Source: Apodemus sylvaticus (lineage: Eukaryota; Chordata; Mammalia; Rodentia; Muridae). Taken from it: DNA of 64,000 bases. Location: positions 141,001,702-141,065,701 of the forward strand of contig NC_067495.1 of assembly GCF_947179515.1 (NCBI RefSeq), in the 5' to 3' direction. The notes beneath the pieces were generated by a model that had not been told where the DNA came from, did not search any database, and was given only the letters and a program-made list of their open reading frames with translations. Positions 34,966 through 50,310 of the stretch are shown in pieces. Made by a program: the position numbers and the translations under genes. How positions within the stretch are numbered: the stretch's first letter is position 1; every line of letters begins with the position of its first letter.

Positions 34966-35867
34966 AAAAAAATGCAGGAGAACTTGAGTCAACAGGCAGA
35001 AGTCATGAAAGAGGAAACACAAAAATCTCTTAAAGAATTACAGGAAAACACAAACAAACAAATGATGGAACTGAGGAAAACCATCCCGGATCTAAAAACA
35101 GAAGTAGAAACAACTAAGAAATCACAAAGGGAGACAACTTAGGAGATAGAAAATCTTGAGAAGAAATCAGGGGCCATAGATGCAAATATAAACAACAGAA
35201 TACAAGAGATGGAAGAAAGAATCTCAGATGCTGAAGATACAATAGAAACCATTAACTCAACAGTCAAAGAAAATACAAAATGCAAAAAGCTTGTAGCCAA
35301 GAACATCCAGGAAATCCAGGACACAATGAGAAGACCAAACCTAAGGATTATAGGTATAGATGAGAGTGAAGATTTACAACTTAAAGGGCCAGCAAATATC
35401 TTCAACAAAATTATGGAAGAAAACTTTCCTAACTTAAAGAGCGAGATGCCCATGAATATACAAGAAGCCTACAGAACTCCAAACAGACTGGATCTGAGCA
35501 GAAATACCTCTATCCACATAATAATCAAAACCCAAAATGCACTAAACAAAAAAAGAATATTAAAGGCAGTAAGAGAAAAAGGCCAAGTAGAAGAAGACCT
35601 ATCAGAATCACTCCAGATTTCTCACCAGAGACCATGAAAGCTAGAAGATCCTGGGCAGATCTAATGCAGACTCTAAGAGAACACAAATGTCAGTCAATAC
35701 TGCTATACCCATCAAAACTCTCAATCACAATAGATGGAGAAACCAAGACATTCCATGACAAAACCAAATTTACAAAATATCTTTCCACAAACCCAGCTCT
35801 GCAAAGAATAATAGGAGGAAAACTCCAATACGAGGAGGGAAACTACACCCTGGAAAAAGCAAGATAG
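34635..35867 (+). pseudogene. L1-E ORF1, broken, with poly(A) expansion
   Basis: The ATG at 34635 gives MAKGERRNTTNRNLGNMAAS. A TAG at 34893-34895 stops it in the coiled coil. A run of 30 A's at 34932-34961 lies inside the coding region. A further TAG falls near 35141. The RRM motif RPNLRIIGID and the C-terminal domain remain, in shifted frames, to TAG at 35867. Confidence 0.88.
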
Positions 35868-35928
35868 TAACCTTCCTTCATCAAACTCAAAATACGATAA
35901 CCACTCAAATATAAAAATAACATAAAAA

Positions 35929-38900
35929 ATGACAGGAAGTAATAATCACTATTCCTTAATATCTCTTAACATCAATGGACTCAATTCCCCAATAAAAAGA
36001 CATAGACTAACAGACTGGATAAGGAAACAGTACCCTACATTTTTCTGTAAACAGGAAACACACCTAAATGTCAAAGACAAAATCTACCTTAGAGTAAAAG
36101 GCTGGAAGACAATTTTACAAGCCAATGGTCTCGGGAAACGAGCCGGAGTAGCATTTCTATTATCAGATAAAATTGACTTTCAACCTAAAGTCATCAAAAG
36201 AGACACAGAAGGACATTTCTTGCAGGCCAAAGGAAAAATCCACCAAGAAGAACTTTCAATTCTGAACATCTATGCGCCAAATGCAAGGGCACCCTCATTC
36301 ATAAAAGAAACTTTACTAAAGCTCAAAGCACACATTGCACCTAACACAACTTTAACACTCCAATCTCCTCAATGGACCGATCAGGAAAACAGAAACTAAA
36401 CAGGGACACAGTAAAACTAATTGAAGCTCTGGAACAATTGGATTTGACTAATATTTATAGAACATTTCACCCTAAAGCAAAAGAATATACCTTTTTCTCA
36501 GCACCTCATGGTACCTTCTCCAAAATCGACCATATAATTGCTCACAAGACAGACCTCAACAAATATAAGAAGATCGAACTAATCCCATGCCTCCTATCAG
36601 ATCACTATGGTGTAAGAGTGGTTTTCAATAGCAACAAAAACAACAAAAAGCTCACATACACATGGAGGCTTAACAATACTCTACTCAATGACATTTTGGC
36701 CAAAGAAGAAATAAAAAAAGAAATCAGAGACTTTTTAGAATTTAATGAAAATGAAGGCACAACATACCCAAATCTTTGGGACCCAATGAAAGCAGTGCTA
36801 AGAGGAAAACTCATAGCCCTGAGTGCCTCCAAAAAGAAAATGGAGAGAGCATACACTAGCAGCAACTGAAAACCCTGGAACAAAAAGAAGCCAATTCCCC
36901 CAGGAGGAGTAGAAGACAGGAAATCATCAAACTCAGGGCTGAAATCAATCAAGGGGAAACAAAGAGAACCATATGAAGAATCAATGAATCCAGGATCTGG
37001 TTCTTTGAGAAAATCAACAAGATAGATAAACCCTTAGCCAGACTGAACAAATGGCACAGAGAAAGAATCCAAATTAACAAACTTAGAAATGAAAGGGGGA
37101 TATAACAACAGAAACTTAGGAAGTCCAAAAAACCCTCAGATCCTACTACAAAAGCCTATACTCAACACAACTGGAGAATCTGTAGGAAATGGACGATTTC
37201 CTTGACAGATACCAAATACCAAAATTAAATCAGTACCAAATAGATCATCTAAACCGTTGCATAATCCCTAAAGAAATAGAAGGGGTCATAGAAAGTCTTC
37301 CAACCAAAAAAAACACAGGACCAGATGGTTTCAGCGGAGAATTCTATCACACCTTCAAAGAAGACCTAACACCAACACTCATCAAACTATTCCACAAAAT
37401 AGAAACAGAAGTAACACTACCCAATTCCTTCTACAAAGCCACAATCAAGTTGATACCAAAACCACACAAAGATCCAACAAAGAAAGAGAACTTCAGATCA
37501 ATTTCCCTTATGAACATCTATGCAAAAATACTCAATAAAATTCTTGCCAACCAAATCCAAGAACACATCAAAATGATCATCCAACATGATCAAGTAGGCT
37601 TTATCCCAGGGATGCAGGGTTGGTTCAATATATGGAAATCCATCAATGCAATCCACTACATAAACAACTCAAAGAGAAAATCCACATGGTCTTTTCATTG
37701 GATGCTGAAAAAGCATTTGACAAAATTAAGCATCCTTTCATACTTAAAGTCTTGGAAAGAACAGGAATTCAAGGCCCATACCTATACATAGTAAAAGCAA
37801 TATACAGCAAACCGGTATCCAGCATCAAACTAAATGGAGAGAAACTTGAAGCAATCCCACTAAAATCAGGGACTAGACAGGGCTGCCCCCTTTCTCCTTA
37901 TCTTTTCAATATTGTACTGGAGGTACTAGCTCAGGCTATAGACAACAAAAGGAGGTCAAAGGGATGCAAATTGGAAAGGAAGAAGTCAAACTATCATTAT
38001 TTGCAGATGATATGATAATCTACCTAAGTGACCCAAAAAACTCAACCAGAGAACTCCTACAGCTGATAAACAACTTCAGCAAAGTGGCAGGTTATAAAAT
38101 CAATTCAAGCAAATCAGTAGCCTTCCTATACTCAAAGGATAAGCAGGCTGAGAAAGAAATTAGGGAAATGACCCCCTTCACAATAGCCACCAACAGTATA
38201 AAACACCTTGGGGTGACTCTTACCAAACATGTGAAAGATCTGACATATGACAAGAACTTCAAGACTCTGAAGAAGGAAATGGAAGAAGACCTCAGAAAAT
38301 GAAAATGGAAAAACCTCACATGCTCATGGATCGGCAGGATTAATATAGTTAAAATGGCCATATTGCCAAAAGCAATATACAGATTCAATGCAATACCCAT
38401 CAAAATCCCAACTCAATTCTTCACAAAGTTAGAAAGAGCAATTCTCAAATTCATCTGGAATAACAAAAACCCAGGATAGATAAACTATTCTCAATAAAAG
38501 AAATCCTGGGGGTATCAGTATCCATGACCTCAAGCAATACTACAGAGCAATAGTGTTAAAAACTGCATGGTATTGGTACATTGACAGGCAGGCAGATCGA
38601 TGGAACAGGATTGAAGATACAGAAATGAAAGCACACACCTCTGGCCACATGATCCTCGACAAAGGGGAGGAAAACATCCAATAGAAAAAAGATAGCCTTT
38701 TCAACAAATGGTGCTGGTTCAACTGGAGGTCATCATGCAGAAGAATGGGAATTGATCCATCCTTATCTCCTTGTACTAAGCTCAAATCCAAATGGGTCAA
38801 GGACCTCCACATAAAGCCAGACACTCTGAAGCTAATAGAAAAGAAACTGGGGAAGACCCTTGAGGACATCGGTACAGGGGGAAAGTTCCTGAACAGAACA

Positions 38901-39731
38901 CCAGTAGCTTATGCTCTAAGATCAAGAATTGATAAATGGGACCTCATAAAATTACAGAGTTTCTGTCAGGCAAAGGACATCATCAAAAGGGCAAATCGGC
39001 AACCAACAAATTGGGAAAAGATCTTCACCAACCTCACATCAGATAGAGGGCTAGTATCCAATATACATAAAGAACTCAAGAAGTTAGACTCCAGAAAACC
39101 AAATAACCCTATTAAAAAATGGAGTACAGAGTTAAACAAAGAATTTTCACCTGAAGAACTTTGGATGGCAGAGAAGCATCTTAAAAAATGCTCAACTTTA
39201 TTGGTCTTTAGGGAAATGCAAATCAAAACAACCCTGAGATTTCACCTTACACCAGTCAGAATGGCTAAGATTAAAAATTCAGGAGACAGCAGATGTTGGT
39301 GACGATGTGGAGAAAGAGGAACATTCCTCCACTGCTGGTGGGGTGGCAAATTGGTACAACCACTCTGGAAATCAGTCTGGCGGTTCCTCAGAAAACTGGG
39401 CAAGTCACTTCCGAAAGATCCTGCTATACCACACCTGGGCATATACCCAGAAGATGCCCCAGCATGTAATAAGGATACATGCTCCACTACGTTCATAGCA
39501 GCCCTATTTATAATTGCCAGAAGCTGGAGAGAACCCAGGTATGCCTCAACAGAAGAGTGGATGCAAAAAATGTGGTATATATACACAATGAAGTACTATT
39601 CAGCCATTAGAAATAATGAATTCATGAAACTCTTAGGCAAATGGATGGAGCTGGAGAACATCATACTAAGTGAGGTAACCCAGACTCAGAAGATGAATCA
39701 TGGTATGCACGCACTAATAAGTGGACATTAA
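35929..39731 (+). pseudogene. L1-E ORF2, broken
   Basis: It starts MTGSNNHYSLISLNINGL. Endonuclease QETH is present. A 13-bp deletion near 36349 removes the V-G-D of the GDFN catalytic motif and shifts the frame. RT motifs GPDGF, SLDAEKAFDK, GTRQGCPLSPYLFN and FADD survive in separate frames. Further breaks: stop near 36868, frameshifts near 37100 and 37670, TGA near 38301, shifts near 38470-38690, TGA at 39300. The end at 39729 (TAA) matches the other copies. Confidence 0.9.
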
Positions 39732-39978
39732 CCTAGAAAACTGGAATACACAAAACATAATCCACACATCAAGTGAGGTACAAGAAGAACGGAGTGGTGG
39801 CCCCTTGTTCTGGAAAGACTCAGTGAAGCAGTATAGGGCAAAAGCAGAACAGGGAAGTGGGAAGGGTTGGGTGGAAAAACAGGGGGAGGGAAGGGGGCTG
39901 ATGGGACTTTTGGGCAGTGGGGGTCTATAAAAGGGGAAATCATTTGAAATGTAAATAAAACTATATCGAATAAAAAAA

Positions 39979-40105
39979 GTATAATTTAGAATAGAAGAAA
40001 AGGTTCTTCCTGTAAAGCAGATGTCTCCATCCAGAAGTAGCAATCATAGCACCTGGGGTTGGAATGTGGGTAGAAAACACTGGAGGCAAACAATAAAGCA
40101 CACTG

Positions 40106-40108
<3 letters not shown>
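39979..40108 (+). other. Probable L1 3'-transduced segment
   Basis: 130 bp between the L1-E A-run and the 28-A tail. It resembles neither L1 nor the flanking ERV env. It carries AATAAA at 40092-40097, 11 nt before the pure A tail, and the TSD lies outside the tail. This order is expected when L1 transcription reads past its weak signal to a downstream one. Confidence 0.75.
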
Positions 40109-40136
<28 letters not shown>

Positions 40137-40556
40137 GACAGTCAGGCCACCAGAACTTCCACTCTGGTCATATTAGGGGAAAATTATGACAGTCTGAGGG
40201 CAGCCATTGATTTAGGTATAGGGAAAATAGAAACTTCCATCAGTCACCCTCAAGAATCACTGACATAATTATCAGAAGTATTACTACAGGATAGGAGGGC
40301 TATCTGCTGCCTTAGCTGAGAAGTGTTGCCCTTATATAGATCATTTGCGGTTGTTAAACCTGTTAGGACCCCTAATAGTTCTCCAGCTATAGTGACATTT
40401 TTGCCCCTACTTTTTGAACTGCTTAGTCGCTATTGTTAAGAAACACTTAGGTACAGTACAGCTAATAATTGTGGAAGAGAGACACAACAGGATACAGAAG
40501 ATCAGGAGTATGAACTATCAGAATACCAGCAATTGCATCAGGATTGAAGCAGGCAC
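40137..40556 (+). pseudogene. ERV env transmembrane remnant
   Basis: One frame from 40138 reads ENYDSLRAAIDLGIGKIETS and later LSEVLLQDRRA, with internal stops. The order matches the heptad-repeat helix and the following conserved region of a gammaretroviral transmembrane subunit. The part near 40340-40556 is less clear. It is a decayed fragment without surface domain and cannot give a functional envelope. Confidence 0.7.
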
Positions 40557-40572
40557 AAAGAAAATGGAGGAA
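40557..40572 (+). other. ERV polypurine tract
   Basis: A purine-rich stretch (aaagaaaatggaggaa, one T) lies directly before TGAAAG, the expected start of U3. In retroviruses this tract primes plus-strand DNA synthesis. Confidence 0.65.
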
Positions 40573-40988
40573 TGAAAGGGTTAACTCAGGAGCTTTGGAA
40601 AGGTCAGGGAACACTTGCCCCTCCCAGAAGGGCAAGTATTTTCCCTCCCAGATGATCAAGGCTAAATTACATTCCTCAGAATACAGGGAGGGCCTTGCTG
40701 CTAGGAAAGGCCTAGAGTCCATTGGCCACCTACCTCATCCCCTAACAACCAGTTAGTTTAAAGGTAACACTGTTCTGCCAATCACATTGTGCCTAATAGT
40801 GGCTTCCCTGAGATATGTACAAAAGGCCTGCATAGCCAGAAAACTGAAAGATCCCTGGAATGTGCAGGCTGCAAGGGCCTATTATACAGATTTTTAAGAA
40901 ACAGTTATCTGGGTCATTCTGTCTCCATGTGCAGGGCAGCCCCAGCGTGCTGGATATTAAATAAAAATTCTCTTGCTTTTTGCATCTG
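40573..40988 (+). repeat. ERV 3' U3-R (no U5)
   Basis: It starts TGAAAG after the polypurine tract. A CCAATCA box lies near 40776 and a weak TATA-like stretch at 40812-40825. The part homologous to the 5' end starts at 40841. AATAAA is at 40960-40965. The sequence stops at 40988, 23 nt after AATAAA, and passes directly into ten A's (40989-40998). U5 is missing. Confidence 0.75.
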
Positions 40989-40998
40989 AAAAAAAAAA

Positions 40999-41764
40999 GG
41001 AAAAGAAAAGAAATAGTTACCTGAAGAGGGAACACATGAAATAAATAGTAAGCTATTATATAGAAAGCAATCTTGGTGACTCCTGCATATAATTTCATCA
41101 TTGGGAGTCTGAGACAGGAGGATTTAGAATTTGATGACAGCCTTGGCTTCTTGGAAATTTTAAGGCTAGTTTGTTCTACAGAGCAAGAACCTGCCTCAAA
41201 AAATTAAGTTAAAATGTAGTATAAAAAAGGTCTAAAACAGTTGCATAGAAAGAATTCATTAGGCAATTTGTTAAAATAGAAGTTTTCCCTGAACAGGTAA
41301 AAATATATTGTCATCAAATATTACTAATTCATTGACATGACAATATTTGTTATGAGATTATTATAATGTTGTATGTTATTAATTTATTGATGCTTACATT
41401 TTCTAAATTTTCTATAAATGCACATTTTTTCAAAATAAAAATATGCATTTTAAGAAAAAAGGAATAATTAGTTGTGTATCCAATCCTGTGAGGATTACAG
41501 AAAATACCAAATATAAAATTCTGAATATTTACTTCATTTTATTTTATTTTGTCTTGTTTTTAGGAATAATTAAGACATGGCAGGGTTATTCCAGTTGCTT
41601 TCTTTATTGTTATAACACAGTTACAAAAATCCTTGCATTATGAATAAATTCAAATATTTGGCTTATCCATGCTTCCAGGACTATACATTGAACAATTATC
41701 TTTTTTCTTTTATTATTAAAATTATAAATATAATAATTATAAGTGTTATTATTAATATATATTT
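40999..41764. other. Non-coding DNA with one 7SL-derived SINE
   Basis: AT-rich. It includes the B1-like SINE at 41080-41215, with nothing else recognisable apart from AT-rich simple sequence up to L1-F. Confidence 0.5.
41080..41215 (+). repeat. Old B1-like (7SL-derived) SINE
   Basis: The block order ttgggagtctgagacaggag, ggatttagaatttgatgaca, ttctacagagcaagaacctg, cctcaaaaaatt fits a diverged B1 or proto-B1 in forward orientation with an A-rich end. Confidence 0.65.
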
Positions 41765-42244
41765 GCTTTATTTACATTTCAAATGATATCCCCATTCTGT
41801 GTTACCCCTCCAAAAACTCCTACCCACTCCAAATTTCCTGACTTGCATTCCCCACTTCTGGGGAATTGAGCCTTCACAGGACCAAGGGCCTCTCCTCTCA
41901 TTGATGTCTGAAAAGGCCATCCTCTGGTACATATGTAGCTGGAGCCATGCGTCCCTCAATGTGTGCTCTTTGGTTAGTGGTTTTGTACATGGGAACTCTG
42001 AGGATACTGGTTGGTCCATATTATTGTTACTCCTGCAGGGCTACAAACCTTGTCACAATGTTTGGTCTTGCCTCTAGCTGCTCCATCACGGACCCTATGC
42101 TCATTCTGTTGCTTGGTTGTTAGCCATTGGTATTTTGATTCAAGATTGAATAATGATCAAAGTATTCACACTTTCTTTTTGCTTCATCTTGAGCTTCATG
42201 TGGTCTGTGAGTTGTATCTTGGGTATTCTGAGCTTTTGGGCTAA

Positions 42245-46063
<3,819 letters not shown>

Positions 46064-46156
46064 AATGTTGAGTCTTGCCTTTGCATCCAGTCTGTTAGTC
46101 TATATCATTTTAGTGGAGAATTGAGTGATTGATATTAAGAGATATTAAGGAGATAC

Positions 46157-46170
46157 GATTGTTGCTTCCT
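46157..46170. repeat. 5' target-site duplication of L1-G (14 bp)
   Basis: gattgttgcttcct recurs exactly at 48734-48747, just after the A tail of L1-G. Confidence 0.93.
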
Positions 46171-48733
46171 CACTACACAATTCCTTCCATGAAGCCACAA
46201 TTATGCTGATACCAAAACCACACAAAGATCCAACAAAGAAAGAGAACTTCAGACCAATTTCCCTTATGAACATCGATGCAAAAATACTCAATAAAATTCT
46301 TACCAACCGAATCCAAGAACACATCAAAACGATCATCCACCATGATCAAGTAGGCTTTATCCCAGGGAGGCAAGGTTGGTTCAATATACGGAAATCCATC
46401 AATGCAATCCATTACATAAACAAACTCAAAGAAAAAAACCACATGGTCATTTCATTGGATGCTGAAAAATCATTTGACAAAATTCAGCATCCTTTCATGC
46501 TTAAAGTCTTGGAAAGAACAGGAATTCACAGCCCATACCTAAATATAGTAAAAGCAATATACAGCAAACCGGTAGCCAGCATCAAACTAAATGGAGAGAA
46601 ACTTGAAGCAATCCCACTATAATCAGGGACTAGACAGGGCTGCCCCCTTTCTCCTTATCTATTCAATATTGTACTTGAGGTACTAGCTCGAGCAATTTGA
46701 AAGCAGAAGGAGGTCAAAGGAATACAAATTGGAAAGGAAGAAGTCAAACTATCATTATTTGCAGATGACATGATAGTATACCTAAGTGACCCAAAAAACT
46801 CCACTAGAGAACTCCTACAGCTGATAAACAACTTCAGCAAAGTGGCAGGTTATAAAATCAACTCAAGCTAATCAGTTGCCTTCCTATACTCAAAGGATAA
46901 GCAGGTTGAGAAAGAGATTCGGGAAATGACCCCCTTCACAATAGCCACAAACAGTATAAAGTACCTTGGGGTGACTTTTACCAAACATGTGAAAGATCTG
47001 TATGACAAGAACTTCAAGATTCTGAAGAAGGAAATGGAAGAAGACCTCAAAAAATGGGAAAACCTCCCATGCTCATGGATCGGCAGGATCAATATAGTTA
47101 AAATGGCCATTTTGCCAAAAGCAATATACAGATTCAAGGCAATACCCATCAAAATCCCAACTCAATTCTTCACAGAGTTAGAAAGAGCAATTCTCAAATT
47201 CATCTGGAATAACAAAAAACCCAGGATAGCTAAAACTATTCTCAGCAACGAAAGAAATTCTGGGGGAATCAGTATCCCTGACCTCAAGCAATACTACTGA
47301 GCAATAGTGTTAAGAACTGCATGGTATTGGTACAGTGACAGGCAGGCAGATCAATGGAACAGGATTGAGGATACAGAAATGAACCCACACACCTATGGCC
47401 ACTTGATCCTCGACAAAGAGGCTGAAAACATCCAATGGAAAAAAGATAGCCTTTTCAACAAATGGTGCTGGTTCAACTGGAGGTCATCATGCAGAAGAAT
47501 GGGAATTGATCCATCTTTATCACCTTGTACTAAGCTCAAATCCAAATGGATCAAGGACCTCCACATAAAGCCAGACACTCTGAAGTTAATAGAAAAGAAA
47601 CTGGGGAAGACCCTTGAGGACATCGGTACAGGGAAAATGTTTCTGAACAGAACACCAATAGCGTATGCTCTAAGATCAAGAATTGACAAATGGGACCTAA
47701 TAAAATTACAAAGTTTCTGTACGGCAAAGGACACCATCAAAAGGACAAATCGGCAACCAGCAAATTGGGAAAAGATCTTCACCAATCCTACATCAGATAG
47801 CGGGCTAATATCCAATATATATAAAGAACTCAAGAAGTTAGACTCCAGAGATCCAAACAACCCTATTAAAAAATGGGGTACAGAGTTAAGCAAAGAATTC
47901 TCACCTGAAGTACTTCGGTTCGCGGAGAAACATCTTAAAAAATGCTCAACTTCATTAGCCATTAGGGAAATGCAAATCAAAACAACCCTGAGATTTCACC
48001 TTATACCAGTCAGAATGGCTAAGATTAAAAATTCAGGAGACAGCAGGTGTTGGCAAGGATGTGGAGAAAGAGGAACACTCCTCCACTGCTGGTGGGGTTG
48101 CAAATTGGTCCAACCACTCTGGAAATCAGTTTGGCAGTTCCTCTGAAAACTGGGCACCTCACTTCCAGAAGATCCTGCTATACCACTCCTGGGCATATAC
48201 CCAGAGGATTCCCCACCATGTAATAAGGATACATGCTCTACTATGTTCATAGCAGCCCTATTTATAATTGCCAGATGCTGGAAAGAACCCAGGTATCCCT
48301 CAACAGAAGAGTGGATGCAAAAAATGTGGTATATATACACAATGGAGTACTATTCAGCCATTAGAAACAATGAATTCATGAAATTCTTAGGCAAATGGAT
48401 GGAGCTAGAGAACATCATACTAAGTGAGGTAACCCGGACTCAAAAGGTGAATCATGGTATGCACTCACTAATAAGTGGATATTAACCTAGAAAACTGGAA
48501 TACCCAAAACATAATCCACACATCAAATGAGGTACAAGAAGAACGGAGGAGTGGCCCCCTTGTTCTGGAAAGACTCAGTGAAGCAGTATAGGGCAAAACC
48601 AGAATGGGGAAGTGGGAAGGGGTGGGTGGGAGTACAGGGAGAGGGAAGGGGGTTTATGGGACTTTTGGGAATGGGGGGCTAGAAAAGGGGAACCCATTGG
48701 AAATGTAAATAAAAAATATATCGAATAAAAAAT
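46171..48733 (+). mobile_element. L1-G: 5'-truncated L1 inserted into L1-F
   Basis: It begins inside ORF2 RT (equivalent to about 10590 of L1-A), runs through the ORF2 stop at 48483-48485, the G-rich 3' UTR and a short A tail at about 48733. The 14-bp TSD is perfect. Orientation is opposite to the host L1-F, so the insertion is nested and younger. Confidence 0.93.
46203..48485 (+). pseudogene. L1-G ORF2 C-terminal part, broken
   Basis: It contains RT motifs NFRPISLMN, SLDAEKSFDK, GCPLSPYLFN and FADD, then the C-terminal region. Stops: TAA at about 46619, TGA at about 46698, TAA at about 46868, TGA at about 47298 and TGA at about 48145. Between stops the frame is mostly preserved, so the damage is point substitutions rather than deletions. 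Longest open part 47307-48146. Confidence 0.9.
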
Positions 48734-48747
48734 GATTGTTGCTTCCT

Positions 48748-50310
48748 GTTATTATTGTTATTAGATTTGGAGTTGTTAGTGTTTCTCTCTTCTTTTTGGT
48801 TTGTTAAAAGATTAATTTATTTCTTTTTCTACTGTGTAGTCTACCTCATTTTATTGGTGTTTTCCATTCATTATCCTTTGGATAAAGGGCTGGATTTGTG
48901 GACAGAAATTGTGTAAGTTTGTTTTAGTCACGGAATACCTTGATTTCTCCATATATGGTAATTGAGAGTTTTCCTGGGTATACTAGCTTGGGTTAGCATT
49001 TGTGCTCCCTTAGCTTTTGTATGACACCTACCCGGGATCTTTTGTCTTTCATATACTCTGTTGAGAAGTCTCATGTAATTCTGATAGGTCTGCCTTTATA
49101 TGTTACTTGACTTTTTTTCCCTTACTGCTTTTAATATTCTTTTTTAGTTTAGTGCATTTGGTGTTTTAATTATGTGATGGGAGGAATTTATTTTCTGGTC
49201 CAACGTATTTGATGTTCTGGAGGCTTCTTCTATGTCCATAGGCATCTATTTCTTTAGGTTAGGAAAGTTTTCTTCTATAATTTTGTTGAAGATATTTATT
49301 GGCCATTTAAGTTGGAAATATTTATTCTCTTCTATACCTATAATACTTAGGTTTAGTCTTCTCATTTTTTTTTTCTGCATTTCCTGGATCTTTTGGGTTA
49401 GAAGCGTTTTGCATTTTGCATTTTCTTTGACTGCTGTGTCAATGCTTTCTATGGTAACTTTATCTGAGATTTTCTCTTCTGCCTCTTGTATTCTGTTGTT
49501 GATACTTGTATCCATGACTCCTGACTTTTTTCCTAGGTCATCTATGTCCAGAGTTGTTTCCCTTTGTGATTTCTTTATTGTTTCTACCTCCATTTATAGA
49601 TCCTGGATGGTTTTGTTCAATTACTTCATCTGTTTTCTGTTTTGTTGTGCTTTACTGTAATTATTTAAGGGTTTCTACCTGTTGACCTATGTTCTCCTTT
49701 ATTTATTTAAGGGAGTTATTTATGTCCTTCTTGAAGCCTTCTATCAGCATCATGAGCTGTGATTTTAATTCAAATCCCCATGTGTTGGGTTATCCAGAAC
49801 TTGATGTTGTGGGAGAATTTGGTTCGAATGGTGCCATGTTGCCTTGATTTCTGTTGGTAATGTTCCTATGTTTGCCTTCCACCATATGGTTATCTCTGGT
49901 GTTAGTTGGTCCCGCTGTCTCTGTCTGATGCTTTTCCCTCCTTCTGGACCTCCAAGCCTATCTCAGCACCCCTGGGTGACTCACTCTCCCCTGGCAGAGA
50001 TTGATGTGGTGCTGCCCAACTCTTGGGTGCAGGTAGACCCTGGACAGTCCCTGGCCCAGTTGTTCTGCCATTCATGTGTTCCCTGTTCTCCTGGCATTAC
50101 CTGCCAGATTAGTCGCAGGAGAGAAGATAGTTTCCTCACCTCCAAAACTGGGAGTCAAATCACTCACTGCAGAGCAGTTCTCCCCTGGTATGATGGATGC
50201 CCAGATTACTGTAGTTCTGCCCAGCTACTAGCTACAGGTGGAGCCCTGATAGACCCTGGCCCAGCTGCTCTGCCACTCCTGTGTTCCCTGAGCTCCTGGT
50301 TGTACCCCCA
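48748..50310 (-). mobile_element. L1-F part 2: ORF1 and 5' UTR, minus strand
   Basis: This continues the element interrupted by L1-G. ORF1 reads leftward from the ATG at 49883-49885 to about 48850, followed to the right by a GC-rich 5' UTR up to about 50310. The 5' boundary is approximate and no TSD was recognised. Confidence 0.85.
48850..49885 (-). pseudogene. L1-F ORF1, broken
   Basis: The ATG at 49885 (minus) is followed by the reverse-complement match to the HRNITNRNQGNMA-type N-terminus. The coiled coil and RRM region (RRLNLSIIGIEENK near 49340) are visible, with frameshifts between segments. The C-terminal domain near 48850-49100 is heavily degraded. Confidence 0.82.

Larger units (their letters stand above)
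33618..40136 (+). mobile_element. L1-E: full-length L1 with probable 3' transduction
   Basis: It has a long 5' UTR (33618-34634), ORF1 (34635-35867), ORF2 (35929-39731), a G-rich 3' UTR with the L1's own AATAAA at 39969-39974 and a 7-A run. About 130 bp of non-L1 sequence follow, ending with AATAAA (40092-40097) and 28 A's (40109-40136). The element is more diverged from L1-A than L1-D is, with many frameshifts. It inserted in the ERV env. Confidence 0.88.
21800..40998 (+). mobile_element. Gamma-type ERV, decayed, with nested insertions
   Basis: One plus-strand retrovirus-derived unit survives in this order: R (split), U5, primer-binding site, long leader, gag capsid remnant, protease, RNase H, integrase, env transmembrane, polypurine tract, U3, R and a short A tail. 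It is interrupted by L1-D, by a rodent repeat and by L1-E. Most of RT and the env surface domain are missing, and stops are frequent. The 5' end lacks a clear U3 and the 3' end lacks U5, so the ends resemble those of an RNA copy. It is defective throughout. Confidence 0.85.

Noticed and set aside
40109..40136. Poly(A) run as an independent SINE tail
   Set aside because: The 130 bp before it have no SINE head and follow the L1-E 3' end directly, and the TSD fits the L1 plus the extra segment.
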